Shown: one piece after another, positions 27,126 through 35,333 of the stretch
How positions within the stretch are numbered: the first letter of the stretch is position 1
Layout of the letters: each line of letters starts with the position of its first letter
NCBI GenBank assembly: GCA_944386845.1
Contig: CALXCP010000003.1
Span: forward strand, 1-64,000
Direction: 5' to 3'
DNA length: 64,000 nucleotides
Origin: an uncultured Oscillospiraceae bacterium
GTDB lineage: Bacteria > Bacillota > Clostridia > Oscillospirales > Oscillospiraceae
The notes under the pieces: generated by a model
Told to the model about the DNA's origin: nothing
The model's input: the letters and a program-made list of their open reading frames with translations, nothing else
Databases searched by the model: none
Made by a program: the position numbers and the translations under genes

Positions 27126-27641
27126 CCGTTGGTCCACCCGGACCATGTACACCTTGGCCAGTCTGGACAGGCCGATGTCATACACGATGAACACCACGTT
27201 GAGCACAGGCCACAGCAGCCACAGCTCATGGAGCTGCACGGGCAGGGAGCCCATGAGGATGCCCCCCGCCGCCTGGAGGCACAAAAACAGGTCGGCGTTG
27301 AACAGCGCCAGCTTGCAGATCCACTCGGGGACCAGCTTCCGCAGCCGCTCGATAAGGCTCTTCACCACAGGGTAAAGGCCAAAGAACAGCAGGAACAGGA
27401 GGGCGACGCCCTTCCCCGGTACGATGAGCAGGCCGAGAAGGCCGGAGGCCAGCCAGCAGCACACCCCCGCCTTCCATCCGGCGGAGATCACAGCCGCCAT
27501 GGGGAACAGCCCGGCCACCGCCGCCACTCCAAGCTGGCCGGTGGGCAGCACGGAGGCCAGATAGAGGAGCGCCAGGGACATGGCGGCCAGCACACCGCTG
27601 AGGGCCACTGTCCAGGTCTTTTCTGAAACGCCTCGCCGCAT
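27114..27641 (-). CDS. Small multi-pass membrane protein, function unknown
   Basis: A 175-residue hydrophobic protein with about five membrane segments (near 11-28, 35-52, 56-90, 108-130, 137-158) and short basic ends. The pattern recalls substrate-binding (S) components of ECF transporters, but I see no diagnostic motif. It lies 13 bases downstream of the J-domain gene and is the last gene of the cdaA-led unit. Confidence 0.5.
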   Translation of the reverse strand: MRRGVSEKTWTVALSGVLAAMSLALLYLASVLPTGQLGVAAVAGLFPMAAVISAGWKAGVCCWLASGLLGLLIVPGKGVALLFLLFFGLYPVVKSLIERLRKLVPEWICKLALFNADLFLCLQAAGGILMGSLPVQLHELWLLWPVLNVVFIVYDIGLSRLAKVYMVRVDQRLRK

Positions 27642-27654
27642 AGGTCCGCTCCCC

Positions 27655-28260
27655 TCAGTTACAGCCGCTGCACAGGCAGTTCAGACACAACAGGGTGGTG
27701 CAGAGATCCGTGGCACTGGTGTTCCCATTCCCATAGGTGCGGTACACCGGTCCGCCGGCCTGCATCATGTTCAATGCCTGCCGGTACTCCATGTTTCCCG
27801 GCTCCATCTGCACGGCCATCTGATAATTCTGCATGGCTTCATCCAGCCAGCCCTTGCGGTGCGCGATACTGCCCATGAGGAAGTACCACTCGCCGTCCCG
27901 GCTGGGGACGCCCCGGAGCAGCTGCTCTGCCTGCCCCAGGTTGCCCATGTTGATGGCATTTCGGACCTGGGCATAGACGGCGGTCCCGCCGCCGTACGGC
28001 CGCTGCTGTTGCTGCTGATAGCCCCCGGAGTAGCCGCCGGCGGAGGACGTGGTGTAGCTCCCGCCTCCCCCGCTGCGCATCTTGGTGATGGCATCGTATG
28101 CCTCGTTGATCTCCTTCATCTTTTCCTCAGCCAGGTCGGCCAGAGGGTTGTTCTGATAGTTGTCCGGGTGGTACTTTCGGGCCTGCTCCCGGTAGGCGCG
28201 CTTGACCTCTTCGTCACTGGCGCTGGAATCGATGCCCAGTACGCTGTAGGGATCTCTCAT
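27655..28260 (-). CDS. J-domain protein with Cys-rich C-terminal tail
   Basis: A 201-residue protein. Residues 3-65 form a J domain with the HPD triad at 31-33, which stimulates DnaK-type chaperones. A Gly/Ser/Tyr/Gln-rich linker follows (about 70-105), then helical repeats resembling a TPR (about 105-175), then a cysteine-rich end (LCLNCLCSGCN). It is not DnaJ itself, because the zinc-finger and CTD domains are absent. The start at 28260 gives an ATGA overlap with the DUF5685 gene. Confidence 0.8.
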   Translation of the reverse strand: MRDPYSVLGIDSSASDEEVKRAYREQARKYHPDNYQNNPLADLAEEKMKEINEAYDAITKMRSGGGGSYTTSSAGGYSGGYQQQQQRPYGGGTAVYAQVRNAINMGNLGQAEQLLRGVPSRDGEWYFLMGSIAHRKGWLDEAMQNYQMAVQMEPGNMEYRQALNMMQAGGPVYRTYGNGNTSATDLCTTLLCLNCLCSGCN

Positions 28261-29120
28261 GTGATGTTTCTCCTGCCGATCAATTTTTTTATCTCTTTCC
28301 ACTGGCCGTTGAACACGGCCTGCTCCACCAGGGGAAGCCCCAGGTAGAGGATATTGGCCACGATGGTGCTCCACTGGGTCTCCGGAAGGAGCTCAAAGGC
28401 CCCCCGGGACAGGTTCAGGGAGTGGCGCAGGGTGATGCGCAGGCTGTCCTCCCGCCCCTCTTTTTCCGGAAAACGCAGAGCCACCGGATTGTAGCGGCCC
28501 CGGGCGGCGTCCTCATCCAGGTCCTCCGCCGCGTCCAGCAGATAGATCCACCGGCCCACATGGTAAAGCAGCTGCTCCAGCTCCCGCCGGCGGGCGGGGT
28601 CATCCTCCTCCCCCGCCGCTGCCTTTAGGATGGAGGCAAAGGCGTCCGCCGTCCGGTCGATGGAGGAGGAGCGCTCCTTTTCCAGCTGCCGCAGGCGCTC
28701 CAACCCCGCCCGGGCCGCTTCGTCGAAGCCGGGCCGGCGGCCCGCTGCCCGGCGGTAGTCTCGCCGCAGCAGCCGGGAGAGCACCCGGGCGGGAAGCCCC
28801 CGGAGGAAGCTCTCGTCCTCCACCGTGTCCCGGAGCTTCCACCAGGCCAGGATGACCATCTGGTCCGCCGCCCGGTCCAGCTCAGGGTGCCCCGTGTACA
28901 TCCGCTTCTTTCGCAGCGGGCAGATGGGGCAGCGGTGGATCTCCGTCCTCACCGAGGCGCCCGGCTGGGCGAAGAGCATGGCCAGAAAAACGAAGTCATA
29001 CTGGAGCAGGCTTCGGGCCAGAATGCCGTACCGCTGCCCCAGAGCCCGGCACAGGCCGCAGTACACGGCCTGGTAGTCGTCGAACTCCCGGCACTTCAGC
29101 TCGCCCCGGTCAGGTCTCAC
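28257..29120 (-). CDS. DUF5685 family protein
   Basis: A 287-residue (from GTG) all-helical cytosolic protein recognised as DUF5685, of unknown function. Two CxxC motifs are seen: Cys21-Gly-Leu-Cys24 and Cys64-Pro-Ile-Cys67, suggesting a bound metal. The family normally starts with MFGYVRP. Here FGYV is encoded just upstream of the GTG (29118-29120), but the only possible initiator before it is ATC at 29130-29132, because an in-frame TGA lies at 29139-29141. The GTG makes a GTGA overlap with the RseC-like gene. The true start is therefore GTG or a rare ATC. Confidence 0.75.
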   Translation of the reverse strand: MRPDRGELKCREFDDYQAVYCGLCRALGQRYGILARSLLQYDFVFLAMLFAQPGASVRTEIHRCPICPLRKKRMYTGHPELDRAADQMVILAWWKLRDTVEDESFLRGLPARVLSRLLRRDYRRAAGRRPGFDEAARAGLERLRQLEKERSSSIDRTADAFASILKAAAGEEDDPARRRELEQLLYHVGRWIYLLDAAEDLDEDAARGRYNPVALRFPEKEGREDSLRITLRHSLNLSRGAFELLPETQWSTIVANILYLGLPLVEQAVFNGQWKEIKKLIGRRNIT

Positions 29121-29560
29121 ATACCCGAAGATGGGACCTCACGCTCCTTGATGCCGGTCACCGTGAACTGGATCTCCCGGCGCTCCTTCTCCCGTCGGCT
29201 GTAGAACACCGCCCCCAGGATGCCCAGCACGAAGCCGAGGATGGCGCCTGCGGTACTGACGCTCTCCTCCGCCCCCAGAGTGTCCAGGATAACATACAAG
29301 GCGAAGAACAGCACCAGGGGGACCGCATAGACCACCACCGCAGCCTTCATCATCTTCCCGGTGCTGGATTCCACCGTCACGGTGTCGCCGGGCTGGACGC
29401 CCACCGGGTCGTCGGCCACCACCAGCACCTCCTGGGGCGTCATCATGGAGCATCCCGCTCCGCATTTGGAGCAGTCGTGTCCGCAGGCCGACTGCCGCAT
29501 GATGCTCAATTCCACTCTGTGCTGCGGCATGAGCCGCCGCACCGTCGCCGTCTGTGTCAC
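29117..29560 (-). CDS. RseC/MucC-like SoxR-reducing-system family protein
   Basis: A 147-residue protein of PF04246. A cysteine cluster (Cys26, Cys30, Cys33, Cys37) in the N-terminal domain is followed by a beta-rich segment and two membrane helices (about 73-92 and 100-118). Relatives are linked to SoxR reduction and to Rnf/Rsx electron-transfer complexes, and are common in Clostridia without SoxR. No rnf genes are in the window. It is the first of three consecutive genes with cysteine pairs. Confidence 0.8.
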   Translation of the reverse strand: MTQTATVRRLMPQHRVELSIMRQSACGHDCSKCGAGCSMMTPQEVLVVADDPVGVQPGDTVTVESSTGKMMKAAVVVYAVPLVLFFALYVILDTLGAEESVSTAGAILGFVLGILGAVFYSRREKERREIQFTVTGIKEREVPSSGM

Positions 29561-29597
29561 AGTGTCTCACCTCACGACTGGATACCTTGTCTGTTTT

Positions 29598-30845
29598 TCA
29601 TCGCGTCACCTGGACGGTGACGGTATACTCACCCACCACGCCCACATCGTCCGGACCGTTGAGGTATACCCGGGCGGGAACGGTGTAGCGGCCGGTGGCG
29701 GACACGATATCTGTCAGGTCGCCCACCACCAGGATCTGGGAGGGAGAGATCTGATCCAGGCTCTCCTGCGGTCCGCGGATCTGGATATCGATGGACTGGG
29801 TCACGATCTCCGCGTGGTACCCCGCGCTGACGTCACGCAGCTCAAAGTTGCTGACGCTTACCGTGCGCATCTCCAGCCCCTGGACGGTGATGGTCACGGT
29901 GGCCCGGGAGACGCCGCTGATATTGGTCAACTCGTTGGCGATCTCGATGTTTCGCTCCACCGAGGACGTGGTCAGCACCGTGGACAGGTCGATATCGCCC
30001 AGAGAGATGGAGGTGATGGCCTCCAGATCCTCCGCCGAGCCGGCCACCGAGATGGCGGCGGGCTCGATCTCCACCTTGACGTACCGGTCGATGTCCTCCT
30101 GGGAGATACCGCCGCCGGGGAGCAGGTTCACGGTAAGGGGCACGTCCCGCACCACCTGCACCGGGAGGATGACCAGCGCGGTATCCACGCTGAGGCTGAT
30201 GCGGTCGTCCTCGATGACGTTGCCGTCCCGGTCCAGCAGGGTGATGGGCAGGTCGCCGGTGTAGGTCTCGGTGAGGGCGTCGCCTCCCACCTCCACCACC
30301 GCCCGGGCCACCTGATTCACAGCGGACTCCTCCCCGCTGATGGTGACGGTCTCCGGGGTGATCTCCAGCTCACCGGCCTGGTAGCCGTCGGCCACCTCGC
30401 CCACGAAGGTCCCCTCGATGGAGAGCTCCCGGGTGTACAGGGGCACCACAGTCACCCGGATGGTCTCCACATCGCTGGAGCGGGTGATGCCAGAGCCGCC
30501 GGTGGTGTTCAGATTGGTGGGCATCGCCACGGTGTAGGTCAGGTCATAGCTCCCCTCCGATGTGATCCGGGCCACGTCCACCGACACCGTGACGTTGTTC
30601 CGGTTCAGCCGGGGCACCACGCTGCTGGAGCCCTCAAAGGTGATATTGATGGCGGCTGGCTCCACCTCGCTGACCATCAGGCCCCGGGACTCCAGCACGT
30701 CCTCGTTGGCGATCTGGACGGGGATGCCACGGACCACATTTTCCATAGGGATGTCGTTCTCCGCCCGGACATACAACCAGAAGATGATGGCCAGCAGGAT
30801 GGATATGGCCACGTAGAGGCCTTTACTGTCCTTGATCTTTCCCAT
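29598..30845 (-). CDS. cdaR: YbbR-domain regulator of diadenylate cyclase
   Basis: A 415-residue protein with one N-terminal membrane helix (about 9-26) and four extracytoplasmic YbbR domains of about 80 residues. CdaR binds CdaA and tunes c-di-AMP production. It overlaps the end of cdaA by 23 bases. In most Firmicutes glmM follows, but here an RseC-like gene does. Confidence 0.9.
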   Translation of the reverse strand: MGKIKDSKGLYVAISILLAIIFWLYVRAENDIPMENVVRGIPVQIANEDVLESRGLMVSEVEPAAINITFEGSSSVVPRLNRNNVTVSVDVARITSEGSYDLTYTVAMPTNLNTTGGSGITRSSDVETIRVTVVPLYTRELSIEGTFVGEVADGYQAGELEITPETVTISGEESAVNQVARAVVEVGGDALTETYTGDLPITLLDRDGNVIEDDRISLSVDTALVILPVQVVRDVPLTVNLLPGGGISQEDIDRYVKVEIEPAAISVAGSAEDLEAITSISLGDIDLSTVLTTSSVERNIEIANELTNISGVSRATVTITVQGLEMRTVSVSNFELRDVSAGYHAEIVTQSIDIQIRGPQESLDQISPSQILVVGDLTDIVSATGRYTVPARVYLNGPDDVGVVGEYTVTVQVTR

Positions 30846-31716
30846 CCGCCGGCTCCTCCTTTCTGGACTTGAACAACGTCGTCAGCACCGTCTTGGCCCC
30901 TGTGGTGGCGGGCGTCTCCTCCTTGGGCATCAGCTCGTTGCGCAGCAGCCGGTCCAGCGTCTCGGGGGCAAGGTGCCGCTTGAGCATCCCCCCTACTGCC
31001 ACCGAGATGGAGCCCGTCTCCTCCGAGACGATGGCCACCACGGCGTCGGAGTTCTCGCTCATGCCGATGCCCGCCCGGTGGCGCATCCCCAGGTCCCGGC
31101 TCAGGTTCACGTTGCCCGACAGGGGGAGCATGCAGCCCGCACCCACGATCCGGCCGTTCCGGACGATGACCGCCCCGTCATGGAGGGGGGCCTTGTTCCA
31201 GAAGATGTTTTTCAGCAGTTCGGCGGACACGGCGCAGTCCAGGGCGGTCCCCGTGCTGATCTGCTCGTCCAGGCGGTTGCTCCGCTCGAACACCATCAGC
31301 GCGCCCACCCGGTCCTTGGACAGAGAGGTGTAGGCGATGACCGTCTGGGCGATGGCGCTTTCCAGCTCCTCCGGCTTCTCCTCCCGAACGAACACCTTGG
31401 TCAGGCCGATGTTGCCCACCCGCTCCAGGAAGCGCCGCAGCTCGGGCTGGAACAGGATGATGAGTGCCAAGATCCCCCACTCCAGCGCGTAGGTGAGGAT
31501 GAAGTCCACTGCGTACAGGTGAAGCAGCCGGGCCACGCCCATGGCCACTACCACCACGATGATCCCCTTGACCACGTTGCCCGAACTGGTCCGGCGCAGC
31601 AGCATCATCAGCTTATAGATGATGAAGGCGATGATGGCGATGTCCAGGATGGCGGTGGGCTCCAGCGTGAGGATATTGTTGGATAACCACTGGATGATCT
31701 CGTTCACTGTCTCCAT
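30823..31716 (-). CDS. cdaA: Diadenylate cyclase CdaA
   Basis: A 297-residue enzyme making c-di-AMP from two ATP. Three membrane helices occupy about residues 20-40, 50-68 and 72-90. The DAC domain follows, with the catalytic motifs APLHDGAVIV and GMRHRAGIG intact. The ATG at 31716 has TGAGGAGAG upstream. A consensus promoter precedes the gene, which heads a unit running to the small membrane protein at 27114. Confidence 0.95.
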   Translation of the reverse strand: METVNEIIQWLSNNILTLEPTAILDIAIIAFIIYKLMMLLRRTSSGNVVKGIIVVVVAMGVARLLHLYAVDFILTYALEWGILALIILFQPELRRFLERVGNIGLTKVFVREEKPEELESAIAQTVIAYTSLSKDRVGALMVFERSNRLDEQISTGTALDCAVSAELLKNIFWNKAPLHDGAVIVRNGRIVGAGCMLPLSGNVNLSRDLGMRHRAGIGMSENSDAVVAIVSEETGSISVAVGGMLKRHLAPETLDRLLRNELMPKEETPATTGAKTVLTTLFKSRKEEPADGKDQGQ

Positions 31717-31780
31717 ATCGTCGCACACTCTCCTCAGCCCTGATCTAGGCCTGTGAAAAAGGGATGTCCCCATTCATATT

Positions 31781-31809
31781 ATTATACTGTACCTTCCCCC
31801 CGTTGGCAA
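31781..31809 (-). promoter_or_regulatory. Sigma-A promoter of cdaA
   Basis: TTGCCA (31804-31809), 17 bases, TATAAT (31781-31786) on the minus strand, about 65 bases upstream of the start. The rest of 31717-31862 is AT-rich leader and upstream DNA without other features. Confidence 0.8.
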
Positions 31810-31862
31810 GAAAGAGAATTGAATTTTTCATGAATATTTCCCTGAGATCTCCTAAAAACGGC

Positions 31863-31905
31863 GAAAACGCCGGGGCAAGGGGTCCTCCCCTGTCCCGGCG
31901 TTTTC
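31863..31905. terminator. Terminator after the cysteine-desulfurase-like gene
   Basis: A 15-bp stem with one wobble pair (GAAAACGCCGGG arm at 31863 on, returning CCCGGCGTTTTC to 31905). The minus strand reads TTTTC out of the stem, ending the gene that stops at 31908. Confidence 0.8.
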
Positions 31906-31907
31906 GT

Positions 31908-33029
31908 TCAGGCTAAGGCGGTGATGGCCCGGGCCGCCGCGGCCAGCTCCCCCTCTGTATTGAAGGGAGAAAAGCTCAGCCGGACGGTGCCGCTCTCCAG
32001 CGTTCCGGCGCTCTGGTGGGCCAGGGGGGCGCAGTGGAGCCCCGTCCGCACGGCGATGCCCTGCCGGGCCAGCCGCTCCCCTGCCGTCTCGCAGTCCATC
32101 CCCCGCAGCCGCAGGGATAGCACCCCGGACTGGTCCTCCGGACGTGTTGCAGTGAACAGCTCCACACCGGAGACATCCCGCAGGGACCGGATCAGCCGCC
32201 CTATGAGGCGTCGCTCCCGGGCCAGGATGCAGCCGGTACCGGTGCGGCGGACATAGCGCAGCCCCTCCAGCAGCCCGGCGACACCGGCGATGTTCTGGGT
32301 CCCGGCCTCCAGCCGGTCAGGCAAAAAATCCGGCATATCCTGCAGTCTGGACTGGCTCCCGGTGCCGCCGCAGAGCAGCGGAACAGCATCTGTCCGCCCG
32401 CACAGCAGCAGGCCGGTCCCCTGGGGGCCAAAGAGCCCCTTGTGCCCCGGCATGGCCACATAGGCCGCCCCCCAGGTCTCCGGGGTCACCGGGAGGGCGC
32501 CCGCCGACTGAGAGGCGTCCACCACCAGGGGGACGCCTCTATTCCGGCAGAGATCGGCCGCCTGATCCACCGGCAGGACATAGCCGAACACGTTGGACAC
32601 ATGGGTGCAGATCACGGCGTCGGGGCGCTCTGACCACAATGCCCGGTCCAGCTCCTCCAGGAACGCCTCGGGCCGGAACAGCGGCCCAGTCACTGCGCGA
32701 ACATGAGCTCCCAGGGCGGACAGGGGCCGGGTCACCGCATTGTGCTCGAAGCCGGAGATCACCGCCCGTCCCCCCGGCGGGACCAGGGAGCGGATGGCGA
32801 TGTTCAGGCCGTGGGTGGCATTGAAGGTGAACACCACCCGCTCCGGGTCCGTCATGCCGAACAGCTCTGCCGCCGCCTGACGGCACCGGAAAGCGGTCTC
32901 AGCGGCCAGCCGGGCCGCCTGATGGCCTCCCCGGCCGGGGGTGGCCATGGAGCCGACCGCCCGGGCCACTGCCCGGGCCACCTGCGGGGGCTTTTGCAGC
33001 GTGGTGGCCGCGCTGTCCAGATAGATCAA
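31908..33029 (-). CDS. Class V aminotransferase, cysteine desulfurase-like
   Basis: A 373-residue PLP enzyme of the cysteine-desulfurase/selenocysteine-lyase group. The N-terminus IYLDSAATTLQKP is typical, and the PLP lysine is in MPGHKGLFGPQGTG. The loop that holds the catalytic Cys in IscS-type enzymes reads RTGLHCAPLAHQS here, so a cysteine is available. The start is TTG at 33029: AAGGAGG lies 10 bases upstream, and it overlaps the DUF3343 stop by two bases. Partnered with DUF3343, it likely delivers sulfur or selenium. Confidence 0.82.
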   Translation of the reverse strand: MIYLDSAATTLQKPPQVARAVARAVGSMATPGRGGHQAARLAAETAFRCRQAAAELFGMTDPERVVFTFNATHGLNIAIRSLVPPGGRAVISGFEHNAVTRPLSALGAHVRAVTGPLFRPEAFLEELDRALWSERPDAVICTHVSNVFGYVLPVDQAADLCRNRGVPLVVDASQSAGALPVTPETWGAAYVAMPGHKGLFGPQGTGLLLCGRTDAVPLLCGGTGSQSRLQDMPDFLPDRLEAGTQNIAGVAGLLEGLRYVRRTGTGCILARERRLIGRLIRSLRDVSGVELFTATRPEDQSGVLSLRLRGMDCETAGERLARQGIAVRTGLHCAPLAHQSAGTLESGTVRLSFSPFNTEGELAAAARAITALA

Positions 33030-33283
33030 TAGAGCTCCACCTCCTTGTAGCTGCCGTCCCCCTGGGTGATATAGACCCGGTCGGGGGGCAGCCCTGCCCG
33101 GCGCAGCACCACCAGGGCGTCGGCCAGCCTGCGCTGGGAGATCTTCACCGCATGGCTGCACCCTTTGGTGGCGACGCTCTTGGGGGATCTCATGATATGG
33201 GCGGTGATGGCTGCCCGCTCCAAAGCCGCCGCTGTCCGCTGGGCATAGGTCAGCGACCGGCAGATGATCAGATAGTAAACCAT
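33026..33283 (-). CDS. DUF3343 putative sulfur/selenium carrier
   Basis: An 85-residue DUF3343 protein. The N-terminus YYLIICRSLTYAQRTAAALER and the conserved Cys in VATKGCSHAVKI mark the family. Members often accompany cysteine desulfurases and YedF/TusA-like proteins in sulfur or selenium trafficking. Its stop codon overlaps the start of the desulfurase-like gene, so the two are probably one functional pair. RBS GGGAGGAG. Confidence 0.82.
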   Translation of the reverse strand: MVYYLIICRSLTYAQRTAAALERAAITAHIMRSPKSVATKGCSHAVKISQRRLADALVVLRRAGLPPDRVYITQGDGSYKEVELY

Positions 33284-33338
33284 AATGACGCTCCTCCCAT
33301 GTCAGTGTATTCCGCCCCGGGGCGGGCGGTGCACGGGA

Positions 33339-33375
33339 ACGGGGCCCGGGCAGGTCTCCCTGCCGCGGGCCCCGT
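33339..33375 (-). terminator. GC-rich hairpin after ispF
   Basis: A long stem (ACGGGGCCCG with CGGGCCCCGT, extended by GGCAGG/CCTGCC with one bulge). There is no U-tract on the minus strand, so it may pause or process the transcript rather than end it. It separates ispDF from the DUF3343 pair. Confidence 0.45.
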
Positions 33376-33395
33376 GATAGGCAAGTTATCAAGCT

Positions 33396-33878
33396 TTACA
33401 TATCTTCCGGCTCCTTCAACAGAGCCACGGCGTGGGCCGCCATTCCCTGCCCTATACCGGTGAAGCCCAGCCCCTCCTCAGTGGTGGCCTTCAGGTTGAT
33501 CCGGTCCTCAGCGACCCCCAGGCACACCGCCAGATTGCGCCGCATCCCCGTTAGATAGGGGGCCAGCTTGGGCTGCTGAGCCACGATGGTGGCGTCCACG
33601 TTGCCCACCGCCAGCTGCCGCTCCCGAAGCAGGGCGGCCACCTGCCGCAGCAGGGTGATGCTGCTGATCCCACGATAGGCCGGGTCATGGTCCGGAAAAT
33701 GCCGGCCGATGTCCCCCAGGCCCGCCGCCCCCAGCAGGGCGTCCATCACCGCGTGGGTGAGCACGTCGGCGTCCGAGTGCCCCAGCAGGCCCAGCTTCCA
33801 CGGGACGGTCACGCCGCCCAGCACCAGCGGGCGCCCCTCCACCAGGCGGTGTACGTCATATCCGTGTCCGATCCGCAT
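33396..33878 (-). CDS. ispF: 2-C-methyl-D-erythritol 2,4-cyclodiphosphate synthase
   Basis: A 160-residue enzyme of the MEP isoprenoid pathway. The metal ligands Asp8 and His10 lie in GHGYDVHRL and the third in [21 protein letters not shown] sequence appears as [12 protein letters not shown] near the end. It follows ispD by 16 bases. Confidence 0.95.
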   Translation of the reverse strand: MRIGHGYDVHRLVEGRPLVLGGVTVPWKLGLLGHSDADVLTHAVMDALLGAAGLGDIGRHFPDHDPAYRGISSITLLRQVAALLRERQLAVGNVDATIVAQQPKLAPYLTGMRRNLAVCLGVAEDRINLKATTEEGLGFTGIGQGMAAHAVALLKEPEDM

Positions 33879-33894
33879 AACAGGCCCTCTCCCC

Positions 33895-34620
33895 TCAGTC
33901 TCTGTGTTCCAGCACCGCTTCCCCCAGCACCAGGTCCAGGGGGGTGGTGATCTTGAAGTTCTCCGGCTCTCCCTCCGTCAGGGTCACCGTCATCCCCAGC
34001 CGCTCCACCGCGCTGCAGTCGTCGGTGAGGATGGCGCCATCCTCCTGCGCCCGGTGCAGGGCGGCCCTGATCAGAGAGGCCTCGAACACCTGGGGGGTCT
34101 GGACGGCAAAGAGTTCCGACCGGTCCGGCGTCTCCAGCACCAGGCCATTCGCCGCCCGCTTCACCGTATCCTTTACCGGCACCGCCGGGGCGGCGGCGTT
34201 GCACCGCCAGGCGGCCCGAATGACGGCGTCCAGCAGCGCCGGGCTGGGAAAGGGCCGGGCCCCGTCGTGGATGGCCGCGAACGCGGCGTCGGGCCGGATC
34301 TCCGTCAGCCCCCGGAGCACAGACTCGGTGCGGGTGGCCCCGCCGGCCACCACCTTGGTGACCTTGGTCAGTCCCAGCTCCCGGCACAACCGGCTCACCG
34401 GGACGATCAGGTCCTTCCGGGTGACCACCACGATCTCGTCCAGCAGGGGGCAGCGCTCCAGCGCCAGCAGTGCATGGCCCAGCGCCGGCGTGCCGTCCAG
34501 CATCGCCAGCATTTTGTCTGTCCCCTCCATACGGGTGGAGGACCCCGCCGCGGGCACCACGGCGGAGCAGATCGGCCGCTCCTCCTCCTTCCGGCCAAAT
34601 ATGCGTCGGAGTAGGCTCAT
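33895..34620 (-). CDS. ispD: 2-C-methyl-D-erythritol 4-phosphate cytidylyltransferase
   Basis: A 241-residue MEP-pathway enzyme that makes CDP-methylerythritol. The CTP-binding glycine-rich segment [16 protein letters not shown] is near the N-terminus; AIHDGARPF and [11 protein letters not shown] are also intact. About 20 extra residues ([12 protein letters not shown]) precede the usual start. The ATG at 34620 is chosen for its GGGGGAG site. ispF is directly downstream and ispH lies 2 kb away. Confidence 0.94.
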   Translation of the reverse strand: MSLLRRIFGRKEEERPICSAVVPAAGSSTRMEGTDKMLAMLDGTPALGHALLALERCPLLDEIVVVTRKDLIVPVSRLCRELGLTKVTKVVAGGATRTESVLRGLTEIRPDAAFAAIHDGARPFPSPALLDAVIRAAWRCNAAAPAVPVKDTVKRAANGLVLETPDRSELFAVQTPQVFEASLIRAALHRAQEDGAILTDDCSAVERLGMTVTLTEGEPENFKITTPLDLVLGEAVLEHRD

Positions 34621-34643
34621 GCTCGCTCCCCCTTCATCCATTC

Positions 34644-34672
34644 AAAAAAGGAGCCTCCGAAAAGGCCCCTTT
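34644..34672 (-). terminator. Intrinsic terminator after carD
   Basis: A short 8-bp stem with one wobble pair, followed on the minus strand by TTTTTT (34644-34649). It lies just upstream of the ispD ribosome-binding site, so ispDF are read through or started nearby. Confidence 0.65.
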
Positions 34673-34679
34673 CAGTTTA

Positions 34680-35156
34680 TTAGCTCAGCGCCACATTGAT
34701 GCGCGCCTCTACTGCATCGTAGCTGGAGTCCTGAGACAGCACGATCTCCGAGATGAGGATCTGCTTGGCTGAGTGGAGCATCTTGCGCTCTCCGGTGGAC
34801 AGCCCGCGCTTGGTGTCCCGGAGCACCAGGCTCTTCACCACCCGGGCTACCTCCAGAAGGTCGCCGCTCTTCAGCCGATCCATGTTCTCACGGTAACGTC
34901 GGTTCCAGTTGGGCTCCATGTCCACCTCGATGCCCGGGATGGCGGCGATGACCTGATCTGCCTTCTCCCGGTCTACCACCGGGCGCACACCGATCTCCTT
35001 GCAGTTCTCCGTGGGGATCATCACCAGCATGGAGCCCATGGGCAGCTTCATGATATAATACTGCCTCGTCACACCGTTGACCTTTTTCTCCACGATGCTG
35101 TCCACCACCCCAGCTCCGTGCATGGGGTGGACGATTTTGTCGCCGACCTGAAACAA
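34680..35156 (-). CDS. CarD/CdnL-type transcription regulator
   Basis: A 158-residue protein with an N-terminal RNA-polymerase-interaction domain (MFQVGDKIVHPMHGAGVVDSI, then KLPMGSMLVMIPT) and a C-terminal helical domain. CarD proteins bind the RNA polymerase beta subunit and stabilise open complexes at promoters. The start is TTG at 35156, giving the standard N-terminus. The gene has a very good promoter and its own terminator. Confidence 0.88.
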   Translation of the reverse strand: MFQVGDKIVHPMHGAGVVDSIVEKKVNGVTRQYYIMKLPMGSMLVMIPTENCKEIGVRPVVDREKADQVIAAIPGIEVDMEPNWNRRYRENMDRLKSGDLLEVARVVKSLVLRDTKRGLSTGERKMLHSAKQILISEIVLSQDSSYDAVEARINVALS

Positions 35157-35205
35157 CGTTTGCCACCGCCTTTCTCGTCCAGCTCAAGGTACAACTTCCC
35201 ATCAC

Positions 35206-35234
35206 ATTATAGCGTGTTTCGCATTTGTTTGCAA
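35206..35234 (-). promoter_or_regulatory. Sigma-A promoter of carD
   Basis: TTGCAA (35229-35234), 17 bases, TATAAT (35206-35211) on the minus strand; the start codon is about 50 bases downstream. This is one of the strongest-looking promoters in the window. Confidence 0.85.
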
Positions 35235-35266
35235 GAAAAATTTCATCTCTTTCCCCAGGGCGGCGC

Positions 35267-35304
35267 AAAAACATCAGCCGCACCGGGATACGGTGCGGCT
35301 GATG
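35267..35304 (-). terminator. Intrinsic terminator after ispH-rpsA
   Basis: A perfect 13-bp stem (35272-35284 with 35292-35304), loop GGGATAC, then TTTTT on the minus strand. Confidence 0.88.
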
Positions 35305-35333
35305 CAGTCATATGTTCCCACAACAGGGGGAGA

